Origin: Campylobacteraceae bacterium
GTDB lineage: Bacteria; Campylobacterota; Campylobacteria; Campylobacterales; Arcobacteraceae
Assembly: GCA_013373175.1 (NCBI GenBank)
Contig: JABXII010000006.1
Location: 112,813 to 176,812 of the forward strand
DNA length: 64,000 nucleotides
Direction of reading: 5' to 3'
The translations under genes and the position numbers were made by a program. The notes below the pieces were generated by a model. It was not told where the DNA came from, ran no database searches, and was given only the letters and a program-made list of their open reading frames with translations. How positions within the stretch are numbered: the first letter of the stretch is position 1; every line of letters begins with the position of its first letter. Shown here piece after piece: positions 27,937-38,038 of the stretch.

Positions 27937-28437
27937 TTATCCTTCGTCCTGATTTTTTGCCCTATAGTCTTTTAGCATTAATGTTAACATTGCTGCATTT
28001 TTTGGACTTAAAAATTTCATTAATGATGTAACATTGTTCTCTTTTAATCTTAAGATTATATCAAAAACATCTTCAACTTTTCCACTATTAATCATTTCAT
28101 TAAAAATTGATGCTGCTACTTTTGGTTTCATCTTATTGTAAATTTTTGAAGTTTTCCCTTCAACTTCTCCATTTATATCTTTTAAAAGTTGAAGATTTTC
28201 ATCTCTTATTTTAGCAATAGCTTTTTTCTCATTTTCTACTTTTTTTATTAAGTCAAGTAACTCTTTTTTTCTTTCTTGATACTCTTTTTCTTTTTTATTA
28301 TAAAAAATATTAAGCTCTTTTTTTAATTCTTTTACTTCAATTTTTTGTTTAATTAAAGCAGCACTAGTTACTCTTTCTTCTTGAGCATTTAAAACTATAG
28401 TAGTTGAAATCAAAAATAAAATTACAATTTTTAACAA
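27937..28437 (-). CDS. MotE/FlgY-like periplasmic motility protein
   Basis: 166 residues: a signal peptide (~1-18, ILFLISTTIVLNAQ), a long coiled coil rich in Lys and Glu (~25-95), then a small helical domain. That domain has KMKPKVAASIFNEMINSGKV and FLSPKNAAMLTLML, the MgtE-N-like fold seen in MotE. MotE-family proteins act in the periplasm on stator or MotC/FlgY-type scaffold assembly; in Campylobacterota the homolog is part of the disk/spoke system of the high-torque motor. It lies among fliJ-like and fliL genes, which fits. Specific orthology to FlgY is inferred. Confidence 0.75.
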   Translation of the reverse strand: MLKIVILFLISTTIVLNAQEERVTSAALIKQKIEVKELKKELNIFYNKKEKEYQERKKELLDLIKKVENEKKAIAKIRDENLQLLKDINGEVEGKTSKIYNKMKPKVAASIFNEMINSGKVEDVFDIILRLKENNVTSLMKFLSPKNAAMLTLMLKDYRAKNQDEG

Positions 28438-28446
28438 ATACGCTCC

Positions 28447-28851
28447 TTATCTATTTATATATTTACTTTGGACATACTCTTCTGAAGCTTCCATCTCTGC
28501 TTTAAGTATTTTTAACTGTTTTTCTTGTTTCATTTCATCAAGAATATACTCATATTGTTCAGTCTCTTTTTGCAATTCAACTATTTCTTCAATAACTTTT
28601 TGCATTTTTGTAGCAACACCAAGTTTCTCAGCTTCTAATTTTTTTACATGTTCTTTCATTGTATTTTTGTGCATTTCTAAAACTGCAAAATCTGAAATTG
28701 CCCCAAATTTTTGAACACATGCGCTACTGATTTGATTGTGAGTTAACATGATTTCTGCATCTAATTGATTTATTTTTGATTGTAATTGAGCTCTTTCCAT
28801 AAATTTCTGATCAGATTGAAGTTTTTTTAAATTATACAATTGATCAATCAT
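28447..28851 (-). CDS. FliJ-like coiled-coil flagellar protein
   Basis: 134 residues, almost entirely helical with heptad patterning (LYNLKKLQSDQKFMERAQLQ ... EEIVELQKETEQYEYILDEM). No signal or membrane segment. Size, antiparallel coiled-coil look and position between fliQ and the MotE-like gene match FliJ, the stalk subunit of the flagellar export ATPase. FliJ proteins are poorly conserved, so the call rests on structure type and context. It starts 3 bp after fliQ ends. Confidence 0.65.
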   Translation of the reverse strand: MIDQLYNLKKLQSDQKFMERAQLQSKINQLDAEIMLTHNQISSACVQKFGAISDFAVLEMHKNTMKEHVKKLEAEKLGVATKMQKVIEEIVELQKETEQYEYILDEMKQEKQLKILKAEMEASEEYVQSKYINR

Positions 28852-28854
28852 AAA

Positions 28855-29115
28855 TCACTCTCCAAAAATCAACATTAAATCCCAAAGGTCTTTTGTATAT
28901 GTAGTGATATGATCACCAACCCAAGGTAATGTTATTAAAACAAAAATTGATACAACAATAACTTTAGGTACAAAAGTTAAAGAAGCATCTGAAACTTGTG
29001 TTACTGCCTGGAAAATTGAGATTACTAGCCCAATTACCATACTTACAATCAAAGACGGTAATCCCAATATAAGAATTATTTTTACCGTATTTTCTGCAAT
29101 AGCTATTAGATCCAT
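28855..29115 (-). CDS. fliQ: flagellar type III export gate protein FliQ
   Basis: 86 residues with two membrane helices (~16-38 and ~50-72). FliQ is part of the FliPQR export gate. Family pattern: IAENTVKIILILGLPSLIVS, GLVISIFQAVTQVSDASLTF, then PKVIVVSIFVLITLPW. fliP and fliR are not in the window. It starts 1 bp after the acidic repeat protein gene. Confidence 0.95.
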   Translation of the reverse strand: MDLIAIAENTVKIILILGLPSLIVSMVIGLVISIFQAVTQVSDASLTFVPKVIVVSIFVLITLPWVGDHITTYTKDLWDLMLIFGE

Positions 29116-29116
29116 G

Positions 29117-30307
29117 CTACTCTTTAACTTTAATTGTTATTTCTAAAGTCTTGTTATTTAATAATTGTGTAATTAATTTAGCAATATCATCTGTATTAGC
29201 TGAACTAACATCAAGGGAACTTGATGGACTATCAGATTGAACACTTTTTTTATCTTCATCTTCTTTTGTAACAGTTACATTATCTACATTATTTAAAGCA
29301 GCAAGAATATCATTCTCACTCAGAGTATCAAACTCTGAAAAGTCATCTGACATATTTTCTCCTTGAGTATTACTATCATCTTTATTATCAATACTCGATT
29401 CATTAATATTAATATTATCTAAATTATCATCAAAACTCAAATTTATCAAAGGGTCACTAGGTTCCTCTTCTTCATTTGAGGGAATAGAACTTTCTTCTAT
29501 TTGAGACAAAACATCTTGTAAATCGTCAAAATCTTCTGAATTATTCTTATTAGTATCTATTTCAGAATCCTCATCTGCTTGTTCCTTATGACTCTCTTCT
29601 AATTGTACTAACAAATCATCTAAGTTTGAAGCTGGATCAAAATCTGACTCTTCTGTTTTTGGTATTTCTACTTCTTCTACTTGACTTAAAATATCAGCAA
29701 GTGCATCTTCATCACTCATTTCTGATTCTTTTTCTTCCCCTTCTTCAAAAAATGAGTCTTCATCTTTTGAAGAAGAGAGTAAAGCACTTAATTCATCATC
29801 TAAAGTCACTTCTTCTATATCTTCATCGCTTGAAATGTCTTCATTAGAATCCACTTCTTGTACTTGATTTAATAAAAAGTCATCTTCTTTATCAGAATCA
29901 TGATATGCATCTTCCACAATTTCAATAATAGAGTCTTGAATATCTTCGATATTATCTTCTTTTTCAATTATTGAATCTAGTCTTCTTATTATATGTTTAG
30001 ATAATTCATCTATTGAATCAACAGAAACATCACCAATTCCATGGTCTAAAAGATATTCTTGTTCTATTCCATCTTTGGGTTTTAAAAATTTTATTTTTTC
30101 TGTTAGGATATTCTTTTTTATAATTTTTGAGTCATCAATAAGGTATATATTATTAGGGTTTTCTTCTATTGCTGCTTTTAGTTCATCCAAACTCTTTAGC
30201 TCTTTTACTTCACCCTTGTCATCGAGCCTAAATTTTATGTTTGAATGTCTTAAAACACCATTTATTTCATTTTTAAAACTTTCACTACCGTAGATGTATA
30301 TAGTCAA
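29117..30307 (-). CDS. acidic repeat protein heading the flagellar operon
   Basis: 396 residues from a TTG start at 30307. Not recognised. The N-terminal ~120 residues form a compact alpha/beta domain (TIYIYGSESFKNEINGVLRH, then NIYLIDDSKIIKKNILTEKI). The rest is very rich in Asp, Glu and Ser. It is punctuated by short amphipathic motifs of one pattern: DELSALLSS, DALADILSQVEE, NLDDLLVQLEE, DLQDVLSQIEE and NDILAALNNV. The last ~30 residues (SANTDDIAKLITQLLNNKTL) end in a basic strand. No signal or membrane segment, so cytosolic. It lies 1 bp upstream of fliQ, so it belongs to the flagellar operon. The pattern suggests disordered linkers carrying repeated docking helices. Confidence 0.65.
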   Translation of the reverse strand: MTIYIYGSESFKNEINGVLRHSNIKFRLDDKGEVKELKSLDELKAAIEENPNNIYLIDDSKIIKKNILTEKIKFLKPKDGIEQEYLLDHGIGDVSVDSIDELSKHIIRRLDSIIEKEDNIEDIQDSIIEIVEDAYHDSDKEDDFLLNQVQEVDSNEDISSDEDIEEVTLDDELSALLSSSKDEDSFFEEGEEKESEMSDEDALADILSQVEEVEIPKTEESDFDPASNLDDLLVQLEESHKEQADEDSEIDTNKNNSEDFDDLQDVLSQIEESSIPSNEEEEPSDPLINLSFDDNLDNININESSIDNKDDSNTQGENMSDDFSEFDTLSENDILAALNNVDNVTVTKEDEDKKSVQSDSPSSSLDVSSANTDDIAKLITQLLNNKTLEITIKVKE

Positions 30308-30337
30308 AAGATTGCCCTAAAATTATTTTTAAAGAAA

Positions 30338-30343
30338 ATTATA
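30338..30343 (-). promoter_or_regulatory. -10 box of the flagellar operon (minus strand)
   Basis: Minus-strand TATAAT (in GGTATAATTTT) 31 bp upstream of the TTG start at 30307. It looks like an ordinary sigma-70 type box. I see no sigma-54 (GG-N10-GC) or sigma-28 pattern before any flagellar gene here. Confidence 0.45.
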
Positions 30344-30399
30344 CCTTGTTTTTATAAAATTTTAGATAAAATATTTTCAATTATCAAAGAGGTGTAGTG

Positions 30400-31452
30400 T
30401 TGAAGTTTTTTATAGTTTTATTATTTTTTTTACAAAGTATTTATGCTGTAACTATTAAAGATATTTCAAATGTTGTAGGAATTAGAGATAACCAACTTAT
30501 TGGATATGGTCTTGTTGTGGGGCTTGCAGGCTCTGGAGACAAATCACAATTCACTATGCAAAGTCTACAAAATCTTCTGCGAAACTCATATATAAAAATA
30601 CCCGCTTCATCAATTAAATCAAAAAATATTGCAGCTGTTATGGTAACAGCTGAATTACCTCCTTTTGCAAGACAAGGGGATAAGATAAAAGTAAAAATTT
30701 CAGCCATTGGAGATGCAAAATCTATTGACAATGGTGAATTACTATTAACACAATTAAAAGCAGTTGATGGTCAAGTTTACGCACTTGCACAAGGTTCTAT
30801 TGTTGCAGATAATGACAATGAAACTACAGGTTTTATTTATGAAGGTGCAACAGTTGAAAATGAAGTTGAATACTCTTTAAAAAATGAAAATAGCATAAAA
30901 TTAAGTTTACTAAAAAATGATGCTAAACAAGCATACTTAGTAGAAGAAAAAATTAATGATTTTTTTAAAAAACCTCTTGCAATAGCACTTGATACAAGAA
31001 CTATTTTTGTTAAAAAACCAGCGAATAGTTCTATTGTTAAATTTTTATCTGATGTACAAAGCATTCAATTAGATTCGACATTTAAAAAGAAAATCATTAT
31101 TGATGTTGCAAGAGAGACTATCATTGCTGGACTTGATATTCCAATAGGTCCTGTAACAGTTGCTAAAAATGATTTTACTATTAGAATCAAAAAATCTGAA
31201 CTTAGTGATGCACAATGGGATGATAAAAAAGTAAATAAAGGTCAAGATATAGGTGATGATGTAAGATTAGACAATAAGCCAGTTGCTGTGAATATTGATA
31301 ATACACTCATGAATACAAAAAAACAACCTACAGTTTCTGATTTAGTAAGAGCAATGAAAGTTATGAAGTTACCGATTACAGAAATAATTGATACTTTAAA
31401 AATGATCAAAGACCTTGGTGCTTTAGACGTCGAATTAGAGATAAGAGGATAA
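30400..31452 (+). CDS. flgI: flagellar P-ring protein FlgI
   Basis: 350 residues from the TTG at 30400. AGAGG at 30388-30392 is 7 bp upstream of it; the GTG one codon before is too close. A signal peptide of ~16 residues (MKFFIVLLFFLQSIYA) is followed by VTIKDISNVVGIRDNQLIGY, the canonical start of mature FlgI. It also has GLVVGLAGSGDKSQFTMQSL and ends LGALDVELEIRG. It builds the periplasmic P ring. It is divergent from the big flagellar operon and 1 bp ahead of fliM, so the two form a plus-strand pair. Confidence 0.95.
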   Translation: MKFFIVLLFFLQSIYAVTIKDISNVVGIRDNQLIGYGLVVGLAGSGDKSQFTMQSLQNLLRNSYIKIPASSIKSKNIAAVMVTAELPPFARQGDKIKVKISAIGDAKSIDNGELLLTQLKAVDGQVYALAQGSIVADNDNETTGFIYEGATVENEVEYSLKNENSIKLSLLKNDAKQAYLVEEKINDFFKKPLAIALDTRTIFVKKPANSSIVKFLSDVQSIQLDSTFKKKIIIDVARETIIAGLDIPIGPVTVAKNDFTIRIKKSELSDAQWDDKKVNKGQDIGDDVRLDNKPVAVNIDNTLMNTKKQPTVSDLVRAMKVMKLPITEIIDTLKMIKDLGALDVELEIRG

Positions 31453-31453
31453 T

Positions 31454-32554
31454 ATGGCTGAATTTTTAAGTCAAGATGAAATTGATGCACTTTTAGATAT
31501 TGCTGATGCCGGTGAAGAGATTGAAACGGCAGCGGAAGAGCAAATTGTATCAAAAGAAAAAAATTACTCTATTTATGATTTTAAAAAGCCAAACAGAATC
31601 TCAAATGAGCAATTTAAAGCTTTCTCTACTTTACATGATAAAATGCTAAGAGACTTAATTACTGATCTTTCTGCAATGCTTAGAAAGATTGTAGATATTA
31701 AGTTATACTCTATTGAACAAATGACATATGGAGAGTTTATTCTTTCTATTCCTCAACTTACTTCTTTAAATACACTTTCAATCAAACCTTTAGAAGGAAG
31801 AATTGTAATTGAGTGTAACCCTGGAATTTCTCATAAGATTATTGCTGAACTGCTAGGAAGTGGTGCAGTTGCAGCAAGTGATAATTTAGATAGAGAACTT
31901 ACAGAAATTGAGGTAAATATTTTTGAACACTTCTATAAAATGTTTGTTAAACATATGTATAAAGCATGGGATGAAGTTACAACTTTAAACTTTAAAATTG
32001 AGTCAAGGGATACAAATGCAAATGCAATTCAAATTATCTCTGACCACGAAATTGTTTTATTAGTTGTACTTGAAATTACAATTGATGAAGAATCAGGGTT
32101 CTTATCAATTTGTTATCCAATCTCATATATTGAAACCCTATTAAATAAAATTGTTGAAAAAATCTTCTCAGAAGGAAGAAATAAAAAAGCCAGCAGAAAA
32201 AGAGATATTACAACACTTATTTCTGGTGCAAGAATGAATATCGAAGCAATTATGGCAGAAACAGAGATGACAGTATCTGAGTTACTTGGATTAAAAGCAG
32301 AAGATGTAATTGTATTTAATAAAAATGCAACTTCTCCGTCGGCAAAAGTATATATCAATAGTACAGAAAAATTTGCAGCTGTATCAGGTATTCAAAATAA
32401 TAGAAAAGCTATTCAAATTGAGTCTAATATTGACCATGAAAAACAAGAAACACTTGATACATTAAGAGAAATGAGAGAAGAAAGAATCAAAAAAGCAAAA
32501 GAGTCTTCTGAAAATATAAAACGTCTTTTAGAAGAAAGACACGGGAGATATTAA
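31454..32554 (+). CDS. fliM: flagellar motor switch protein FliM
   Basis: 366 residues. The N-terminal CheY-P binding peptide FLSQDEIDALLDIAD is intact. The middle domain (IYDFKKPNRISNEQFKAFST to SICYPISYIE) and the C-terminal SpoA-type domain (VSELLGLKAEDVIVFNKN) follow. FliM sits in the cytoplasmic C ring and sets rotation direction. After the SpoA domain there is a ~50-residue basic/acidic helical tail (REMREERIKKAKESSENIKR), longer than in E. coli FliM. It converges on pyrC with 6 bp between stops. Confidence 0.94.
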   Translation: MAEFLSQDEIDALLDIADAGEEIETAAEEQIVSKEKNYSIYDFKKPNRISNEQFKAFSTLHDKMLRDLITDLSAMLRKIVDIKLYSIEQMTYGEFILSIPQLTSLNTLSIKPLEGRIVIECNPGISHKIIAELLGSGAVAASDNLDRELTEIEVNIFEHFYKMFVKHMYKAWDEVTTLNFKIESRDTNANAIQIISDHEIVLLVVLEITIDEESGFLSICYPISYIETLLNKIVEKIFSEGRNKKASRKRDITTLISGARMNIEAIMAETEMTVSELLGLKAEDVIVFNKNATSPSAKVYINSTEKFAAVSGIQNNRKAIQIESNIDHEKQETLDTLREMREERIKKAKESSENIKRLLEERHGRY

Positions 32555-32560
32555 TTTCCC

Positions 32561-33586
32561 TTAGTCTTCAATTGATTGAATTGACCAATTTAATACTTCA
32601 CCAGCATACATTGGAACAACATTTTCACCCTTATAATTATATGAAGCTGGAACAACAAAGTTTTTCTTCACTAACTTAACAGTTTTCTTTATAGGATTTA
32701 ACTTATAAATTTTTCTTGCATTTAAACTTATAAAAGCATTTAAATTATCTAAAGAGTCATTTTCTTCAAATAATTGCGTCAATACTTGTAATGCAATAGG
32801 AGATGTAAATACACCTGCTGCACAACCACAACACTCTTTTTTGTGTTTTGGATGAGGCGCTGAATCACTTCCAAACATTAACTTTGGATGTCCTTTTAAA
32901 GCTGCATCTAATAAAGCATCTCTATCTTCAGGTCTTTTTGCAATTGGTTTACAGAAAAGGTGTGGATTTAACATCCCACCAGCAACATCATCAAGTGTAA
33001 TTAATAAATGATGTAATGTTACCGTTGCATAAAGGTTATCATATTTATCAAGAAGCTCAACTGCATCTTTTGTAGTAATATGTTCCATAATAATTTTTAA
33101 ATCAGGAAAGGCTTGAGCTATTGACTCGTATATAGGCATAAACTCTTTTTCTCTATCCATAACAAAACCATTTGTTTCACCATGGATACATAAAGGAATA
33201 CCTAATTTACTCATAGACTCTAATGTTGGTCTTAATACTTCAACATCCATTGAAGCAACACCTGTTTCAGAATTAGTTGTAATACCTGCAGGATAAAGTT
33301 TGATACCAATAATATCATCTTTGATATCTTCTAAAAACTCATATGAGTAATTATTTTGAAAAAATAGTGTTAAATATGGTTCAAACTTATCTTCACTACA
33401 CGCTTCATTAATTCTTTGTTTATATGCTTGCATTGCCTCTTTAGTTGTTACAGGAGGAACTAAATTAGGCATAACTAATGCACCACTAAAAGTTTCAGAT
33501 GTTAAAGGACCAACAAGTTTCAACATTTCACCATCACGTAAGTGAAGGTGCATGTCTAAAGCAGAATCTATTTCAAATGTTTCCAT
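32561..33586 (-). CDS. pyrC: dihydroorotase
   Basis: 341 residues from the ATG at 33586 ([20 protein letters not shown]). An in-frame GTG 27 bp upstream lies inside the preceding glnK gene and is less likely. The enzyme closes carbamoyl aspartate to dihydroorotate in pyrimidine synthesis. HxH zinc motif MHLHLRDG, further metal His residues in LCIHGETN and MEHITTKDA, and the catalytic Asp in [20 protein letters not shown]. This is the class II type. It starts 1 bp after the first glnK gene, so pyrimidine and P-II genes share a transcript. Confidence 0.95.
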   Translation of the reverse strand: METFEIDSALDMHLHLRDGEMLKLVGPLTSETFSGALVMPNLVPPVTTKEAMQAYKQRINEACSEDKFEPYLTLFFQNNYSYEFLEDIKDDIIGIKLYPAGITTNSETGVASMDVEVLRPTLESMSKLGIPLCIHGETNGFVMDREKEFMPIYESIAQAFPDLKIIMEHITTKDAVELLDKYDNLYATVTLHHLLITLDDVAGGMLNPHLFCKPIAKRPEDRDALLDAALKGHPKLMFGSDSAPHPKHKKECCGCAAGVFTSPIALQVLTQLFEENDSLDNLNAFISLNARKIYKLNPIKKTVKLVKKNFVVPASYNYKGENVVPMYAGEVLNWSIQSIED

Positions 33587-33587
33587 A

Positions 33588-33938
<351 letters not shown>

Positions 33939-33987
33939 TTATTAATCTTTATATTTTAACAAAATATTTTTAAAATCAAATTATATC

Positions 33988-35175
33988 TTAAAATGCTCTT
34001 TTAAACTCAGGATAAGCTTCTAGACCACATTCTTCAACATCTAAACCTTGCATTTCTTCATCATTGTGAGCTCTTAATGGTGCTACTTTGTTAATAATAA
34101 ATAATACAATATATGAAACTACAAAGGCAAATATTGCAACTACTATTACACCTTTTAATTGACCTAAAAATGTAATATCATCACCATTGCTTGCAAAAAT
34201 ACCAACTGCTAATGTTCCCCAAATACCATTTAATAAGTGAACTGATAAAGCACCAACTGGGTCATCAAGTTTTAACTTATCAAAGAAAGATACACCAAAT
34301 ACAACTAAAGCACCACCAATAGCACCAATTAAAATTGGAGTATGGATATCATAAAGATCAGGTCCAGCCGTGATTGCAACTAATCCACCTAAAGCACCAT
34401 TTAATACCATAGTAATATCAAGCTTTCTATATCTAAAGAACATAAATGCACCAACAATGATAGCACCTGATAAACCTGCTGTATTTGTATTCATAATAGT
34501 TAAAGCAACTGCATCAGCACTCTCTCTTGAAGCAATTGAGCCAACACTTCCACCATTAAATCCAAACCAACCAATCCATAAAAGAAATGCCCCCAAAGTT
34601 ACAAGTGGAATATTTGAAGCAGGGATTACTCTAACTCCACCTTCTTTTGGATATCTTCCACGTCTAGCTCCAATAATTAAAATAGCTGCTAATAAAGCCC
34701 AACCCCCAGTTGAGTGAATAACAGTTGAACCTGCTAAGTCATACATAGAAATATCTAAAAATGTTCCAGCTAACATGTCACTTCCCCATGACCAATTAAC
34801 TACTGTTGGATAAATAAATCCTCCCATGATTACAGTAAATAAAGCTAAAGGTAAAACTTTTGCCCTTTCACTAACTCCACCAGACATGATATTTATTACT
34901 TTACCAACAAATGCCATTTGAAATAAAAATGCTGCCCATTTTGACATTGAATCACTTCCAAAGTCGCCAAAAGCAATTGAGTAACCAACAAGTAAAAATG
35001 CCAATGATGCAACTGCATAAATCATTGTATTTACCATTAATACTGCTGAAACGTTTTTGGTTCTTACTAGTCCTGCTTCAAGCATAGCAAAACCTGGAAC
35101 CATAAAGATAATAAGTGTCATTGCAAAGATTGCAAAGAATGTATCAATTACATAACTAACTGATTGTAAGTCCAT
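33988..35175 (-). CDS. amtB: ammonium transporter (copy 1)
   Basis: 395 residues with 11 membrane helices. The Amt/Mep/Rh fold signature PGFAMLEAGLVRTKN sits in helix 1. Twin pore histidines are visible in TVIHSTGGWALLAA and ALSVHLLNGIWGT. GWFGFNGGS and the AMTB-type PVGALSVH are also conserved. The C-terminal cytosolic tail (DEEMQGLDVEECGLEAYPEF) is the GlnK-contact region. It shares little DNA identity with copy 2. A strong terminator upstream (35275-35309) separates the two pairs, so this pair has its own promoter. Confidence 0.95.
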   Translation of the reverse strand: MDLQSVSYVIDTFFAIFAMTLIIFMVPGFAMLEAGLVRTKNVSAVLMVNTMIYAVASLAFLLVGYSIAFGDFGSDSMSKWAAFLFQMAFVGKVINIMSGGVSERAKVLPLALFTVIMGGFIYPTVVNWSWGSDMLAGTFLDISMYDLAGSTVIHSTGGWALLAAILIIGARRGRYPKEGGVRVIPASNIPLVTLGAFLLWIGWFGFNGGSVGSIASRESADAVALTIMNTNTAGLSGAIIVGAFMFFRYRKLDITMVLNGALGGLVAITAGPDLYDIHTPILIGAIGGALVVFGVSFFDKLKLDDPVGALSVHLLNGIWGTLAVGIFASNGDDITFLGQLKGVIVVAIFAFVVSYIVLFIINKVAPLRAHNDEEMQGLDVEECGLEAYPEFKRAF

Positions 35176-35274
35176 ATTTAACCCTTCCTAAGTTTTCGTA
35201 GGAAGCATTATATATTTTTTTAGTAAGTTTATATAGATAATATGTGTATAAAAAATATACAGGTAGTATAGGAT

Positions 35275-35309
35275 TTAAATCAAAGAAGAAAAGCTCTTCT
35301 TTGATTTAA
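35275..35309 (-). terminator. strong terminator between the two amtB-glnK operons
   Basis: Perfect 15-bp stem (TTAAATCAAAGAAGA and complement) with a 5-nt loop, 5 bp past the stop codon of glnK copy 2. It separates the two ammonium operons. Confidence 0.75.
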
Positions 35310-35313
35310 TATT

Positions 35314-35655
<342 letters not shown>

Positions 35656-35671
35656 CTATTCCTTTTATATA

Positions 35672-36886
35672 TTAAGCTTTTTTGAATTCAGGATAACATT
35701 CAAGACCAGTCTCATGAATATCTAAACCTGTAATTTCAGTCTCTTCATCTACTCTTAGTCCAATAACTAAGTCTAAGATTTTCCAAACAATAAATGAAAC
35801 AATGAATACAAATGCTCCAATTACTACAATACCTTTAATTTGTGCTAGGATTGTAACTTCTGGATTGAAAATACCAACAGCAATTGTTCCCCAGATACCT
35901 GCAACTAAGTGAACAGATAAAGCACCAACAGGATCATCAATTCTTAACTTATCAAAGAATGGAACTGCAAATACAACTAATGCACCACCAACAATACCTT
36001 CAATAAATGCAACCATCATTCCTAAATCAGGACCAGCTGTACAAGAAACAAGACCAGCTAAAGCACCATTTAATACCATAGTTAAATCAACTTTTTTGTA
36101 TAGAAGTTGAGTTAAAAGCGCTGCCATAATAGCACCAGCTGCTGCTGCCATATTTGTATCTGCAACAACTAAAGCAATACCATCAATGTCTGCTTTTGAA
36201 CCTAATGCTAATTGAGAACCACCATTAAATCCAAACCATCCCATCCATAAAATAAATGTACCTAATGTAGCAAGAGTTAAGTTTGAACCAGGGATTGGTC
36301 TTACTTTACCATCTTTACCATATTTTCCTTTTCTAGCACCAAGGATTAATACACCTGCTAATGCAGCCCATCCACCAACAGAGTGAACAATTGTTGAACC
36401 AGCGAAGTCAGAGAACCCAGCAATTAAACCACCAAGCTCAGTTCCACCCCATGTCCAGTGACCTTGAATTGGATAAATTACACCACTTAAAACAACAACA
36501 AAGATTAAGAATGGCCATAATTTCATTCTTTCAGCAATAGTTCCTGAAATAACAGATGCAGCAGTTGCTACGAACATAACTTGGAAGAAGAAGTCTGCTG
36601 CAGCTGGATAAGCAGAATCAGCAGCATTTTCCATACTAATTGTTGAGAAACTTCCCATGAAAGAAGAACCTTCTCCATACATTAAGTCATATCCTATAAA
36701 ATAATACATAATACAAGAGATTGCAAATAGTGCAATATTCTTTGTTAATACTGTAGCATTATTTTTTGATCTTGTTAAACCAGATTCTAGCATTGCAAAA
36801 CCTGCAGCCATCCACATTACTAATACACCTGAAAATACAAATAGAAAACCATCTAATATGTATTTTAAGTCGTTAAAATTTTCCAT
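35672..36886 (-). CDS. amtB: ammonium transporter (copy 2)
   Basis: 404 residues from the ATG at 36886, preceded by AGGAAGAG. A longer in-frame reading from 36940 has no SD and adds a non-conserved stretch. Signature AAGFAMLESGLTRSKNNATV, pore histidines in TIVHSVGGWAALAG and ALSVHLVAGIWGT, and the C-terminal tail GLDIHETGLECYPEF. First gene of its own operon. The 279 bp upstream, to 37165, is A/T-rich and holds the promoters of this gene and of the divergent one. Confidence 0.95.
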   Translation of the reverse strand: MENFNDLKYILDGFLFVFSGVLVMWMAAGFAMLESGLTRSKNNATVLTKNIALFAISCIMYYFIGYDLMYGEGSSFMGSFSTISMENAADSAYPAAADFFFQVMFVATAASVISGTIAERMKLWPFLIFVVVLSGVIYPIQGHWTWGGTELGGLIAGFSDFAGSTIVHSVGGWAALAGVLILGARKGKYGKDGKVRPIPGSNLTLATLGTFILWMGWFGFNGGSQLALGSKADIDGIALVVADTNMAAAAGAIMAALLTQLLYKKVDLTMVLNGALAGLVSCTAGPDLGMMVAFIEGIVGGALVVFAVPFFDKLRIDDPVGALSVHLVAGIWGTIAVGIFNPEVTILAQIKGIVVIGAFVFIVSFIVWKILDLVIGLRVDEETEITGLDIHETGLECYPEFKKA

Positions 36887-37128
36887 ACTCTTCCTTTTCA
36901 AAGTAAATATGCAGAAATTGTAACAGATTTCAAAAAGCAATTAAACATTTTTATTGTATATATTTTATACATGCAATTGAGCCATTTTGTTGTTTTTATT
37001 GAAAATATTCCTATTTTTTGGTAGCTTACAGATATTTAAAAAATTTACAAAAAATTAATATTTTTTACAAATAAATAGTTTTTAAATAATTGTTTATTTT
37101 TTATACATATACTTTTTTCTTAATATGT

Positions 37129-37134
37129 TATAAT
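37129..37134 (+). promoter_or_regulatory. -10 box of the glnD operon
   Basis: TATAAT 32 bp before the ATG at 37166, with AGGAG at 37154-37158. The preceding ~30 bp have periodic T runs, typical of epsilon sigma-70 promoters. The remainder of the 279-bp gap shows no other clear element. Confidence 0.45.
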
Positions 37135-37165
37135 TTAATGCATATACCCATATTAGGAGTTTTTG

Positions 37166-38029
37166 ATGAAAGAGTACTTTGAAGTATATATTCAAAATCA
37201 AGACAAAATTGAAGAGTTTATAGAAGAGAGTTTAAATAAATTTGGTGAAGTAAAGAGGCATAAGTCAAGTAAATTTAAAACTCTGTTTAAAATTTTTCCA
37301 TCTTTAGAACTTGTTTATATTGTAAACAAAGATACTAAGACGCAAACCTCTCCTAACTACCATAGATTTAGAGAAGACAAAAAAGAAAAAGATATTTCAA
37401 GGGAGTATCTAATCTCAAAACTTCACTTTAAAGAAAACTGTAAAATTGCGTTTAGTTCACCTTATATAAGTAGTGCAACTAGACATAACTGTATTACAGT
37501 ATCAGTAAAAGAAGGTGAAGATATTGTCTTTTTTGATTTTAAAATAGAAACACTTCTTGAAAGGCTAAACCTAATTGAATTAAATAAACCATTTCATACC
37601 CTAACTAAATCTTTTTATTTAATAGCTGGGTATTCAATGTTTTTATTGGCACTATTTATAGTCTCTTATTCAATTTATGACTTTGCTCACGCTTTTTTAG
37701 TTAAAGGAATCTTTGATTTAGATGCAATATTCAAGCCTGTCATTGCCTTGACCTTAGGTATTGCAATATTCGACCTTGCTAAAACAATCTTAGAACAAGA
37801 AGTATATTTTAAAAGTTATTCTAAAAACTCTAAAGTAGAAACAAAAATTATAACAAAATTCTTAATTGCAATTACAATAGCTTTATCTATTGAGGCACTT
37901 ATGGTTGTGTTTAAAATAGCACTAACAGACTATGATAAAATGATTAATGCTTTATATCTAATAACTGGTATTTCTATGATATTAATTGCATTATCAATAT
38001 TTATATTTTTAACAAAGAAAAAGAACTAG
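37166..38029 (+). CDS. four-span membrane protein upstream of glnD
   Basis: 287 residues from the ATG at 37166 (AGGAG 7 bp upstream). The soluble N-terminal half (~1-145) has a PAS/Cache-like alternating pattern, including LHFKENCKIAFSSPYISSAT and TVSVKEGEDIVFFDFKIETL. It seems cytosolic, since no hydrophobic segment precedes it. Four hydrophobic helices follow at about 150-170, 180-202, 223-246 and 254-282. The pattern resembles small sensor proteins that pair a half-PDC domain with a membrane bundle, but I cannot name the family. The next gene starts 9 bp downstream. Confidence 0.6.
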   Translation: MKEYFEVYIQNQDKIEEFIEESLNKFGEVKRHKSSKFKTLFKIFPSLELVYIVNKDTKTQTSPNYHRFREDKKEKDISREYLISKLHFKENCKIAFSSPYISSATRHNCITVSVKEGEDIVFFDFKIETLLERLNLIELNKPFHTLTKSFYLIAGYSMFLLALFIVSYSIYDFAHAFLVKGIFDLDAIFKPVIALTLGIAIFDLAKTILEQEVYFKSYSKNSKVETKIITKFLIAITIALSIEALMVVFKIALTDYDKMINALYLITGISMILIALSIFIFLTKKKN

Positions 38030-38038
38030 GATTTAAAA

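Noticed and set aside
29626..29847. Plus-strand Leu-rich frame opposite the acidic protein
   Set aside because: The complement of Asp/Glu/Ser codons gives a Leu-rich shadow. It has no SD, and the minus-strand gene is in an operon.
36887..36940. Upstream extension of AmtB copy 2
   Set aside because: The added residues are not like any Amt N-terminus, and the SD AGGAAGAG sits before the ATG at 36886.
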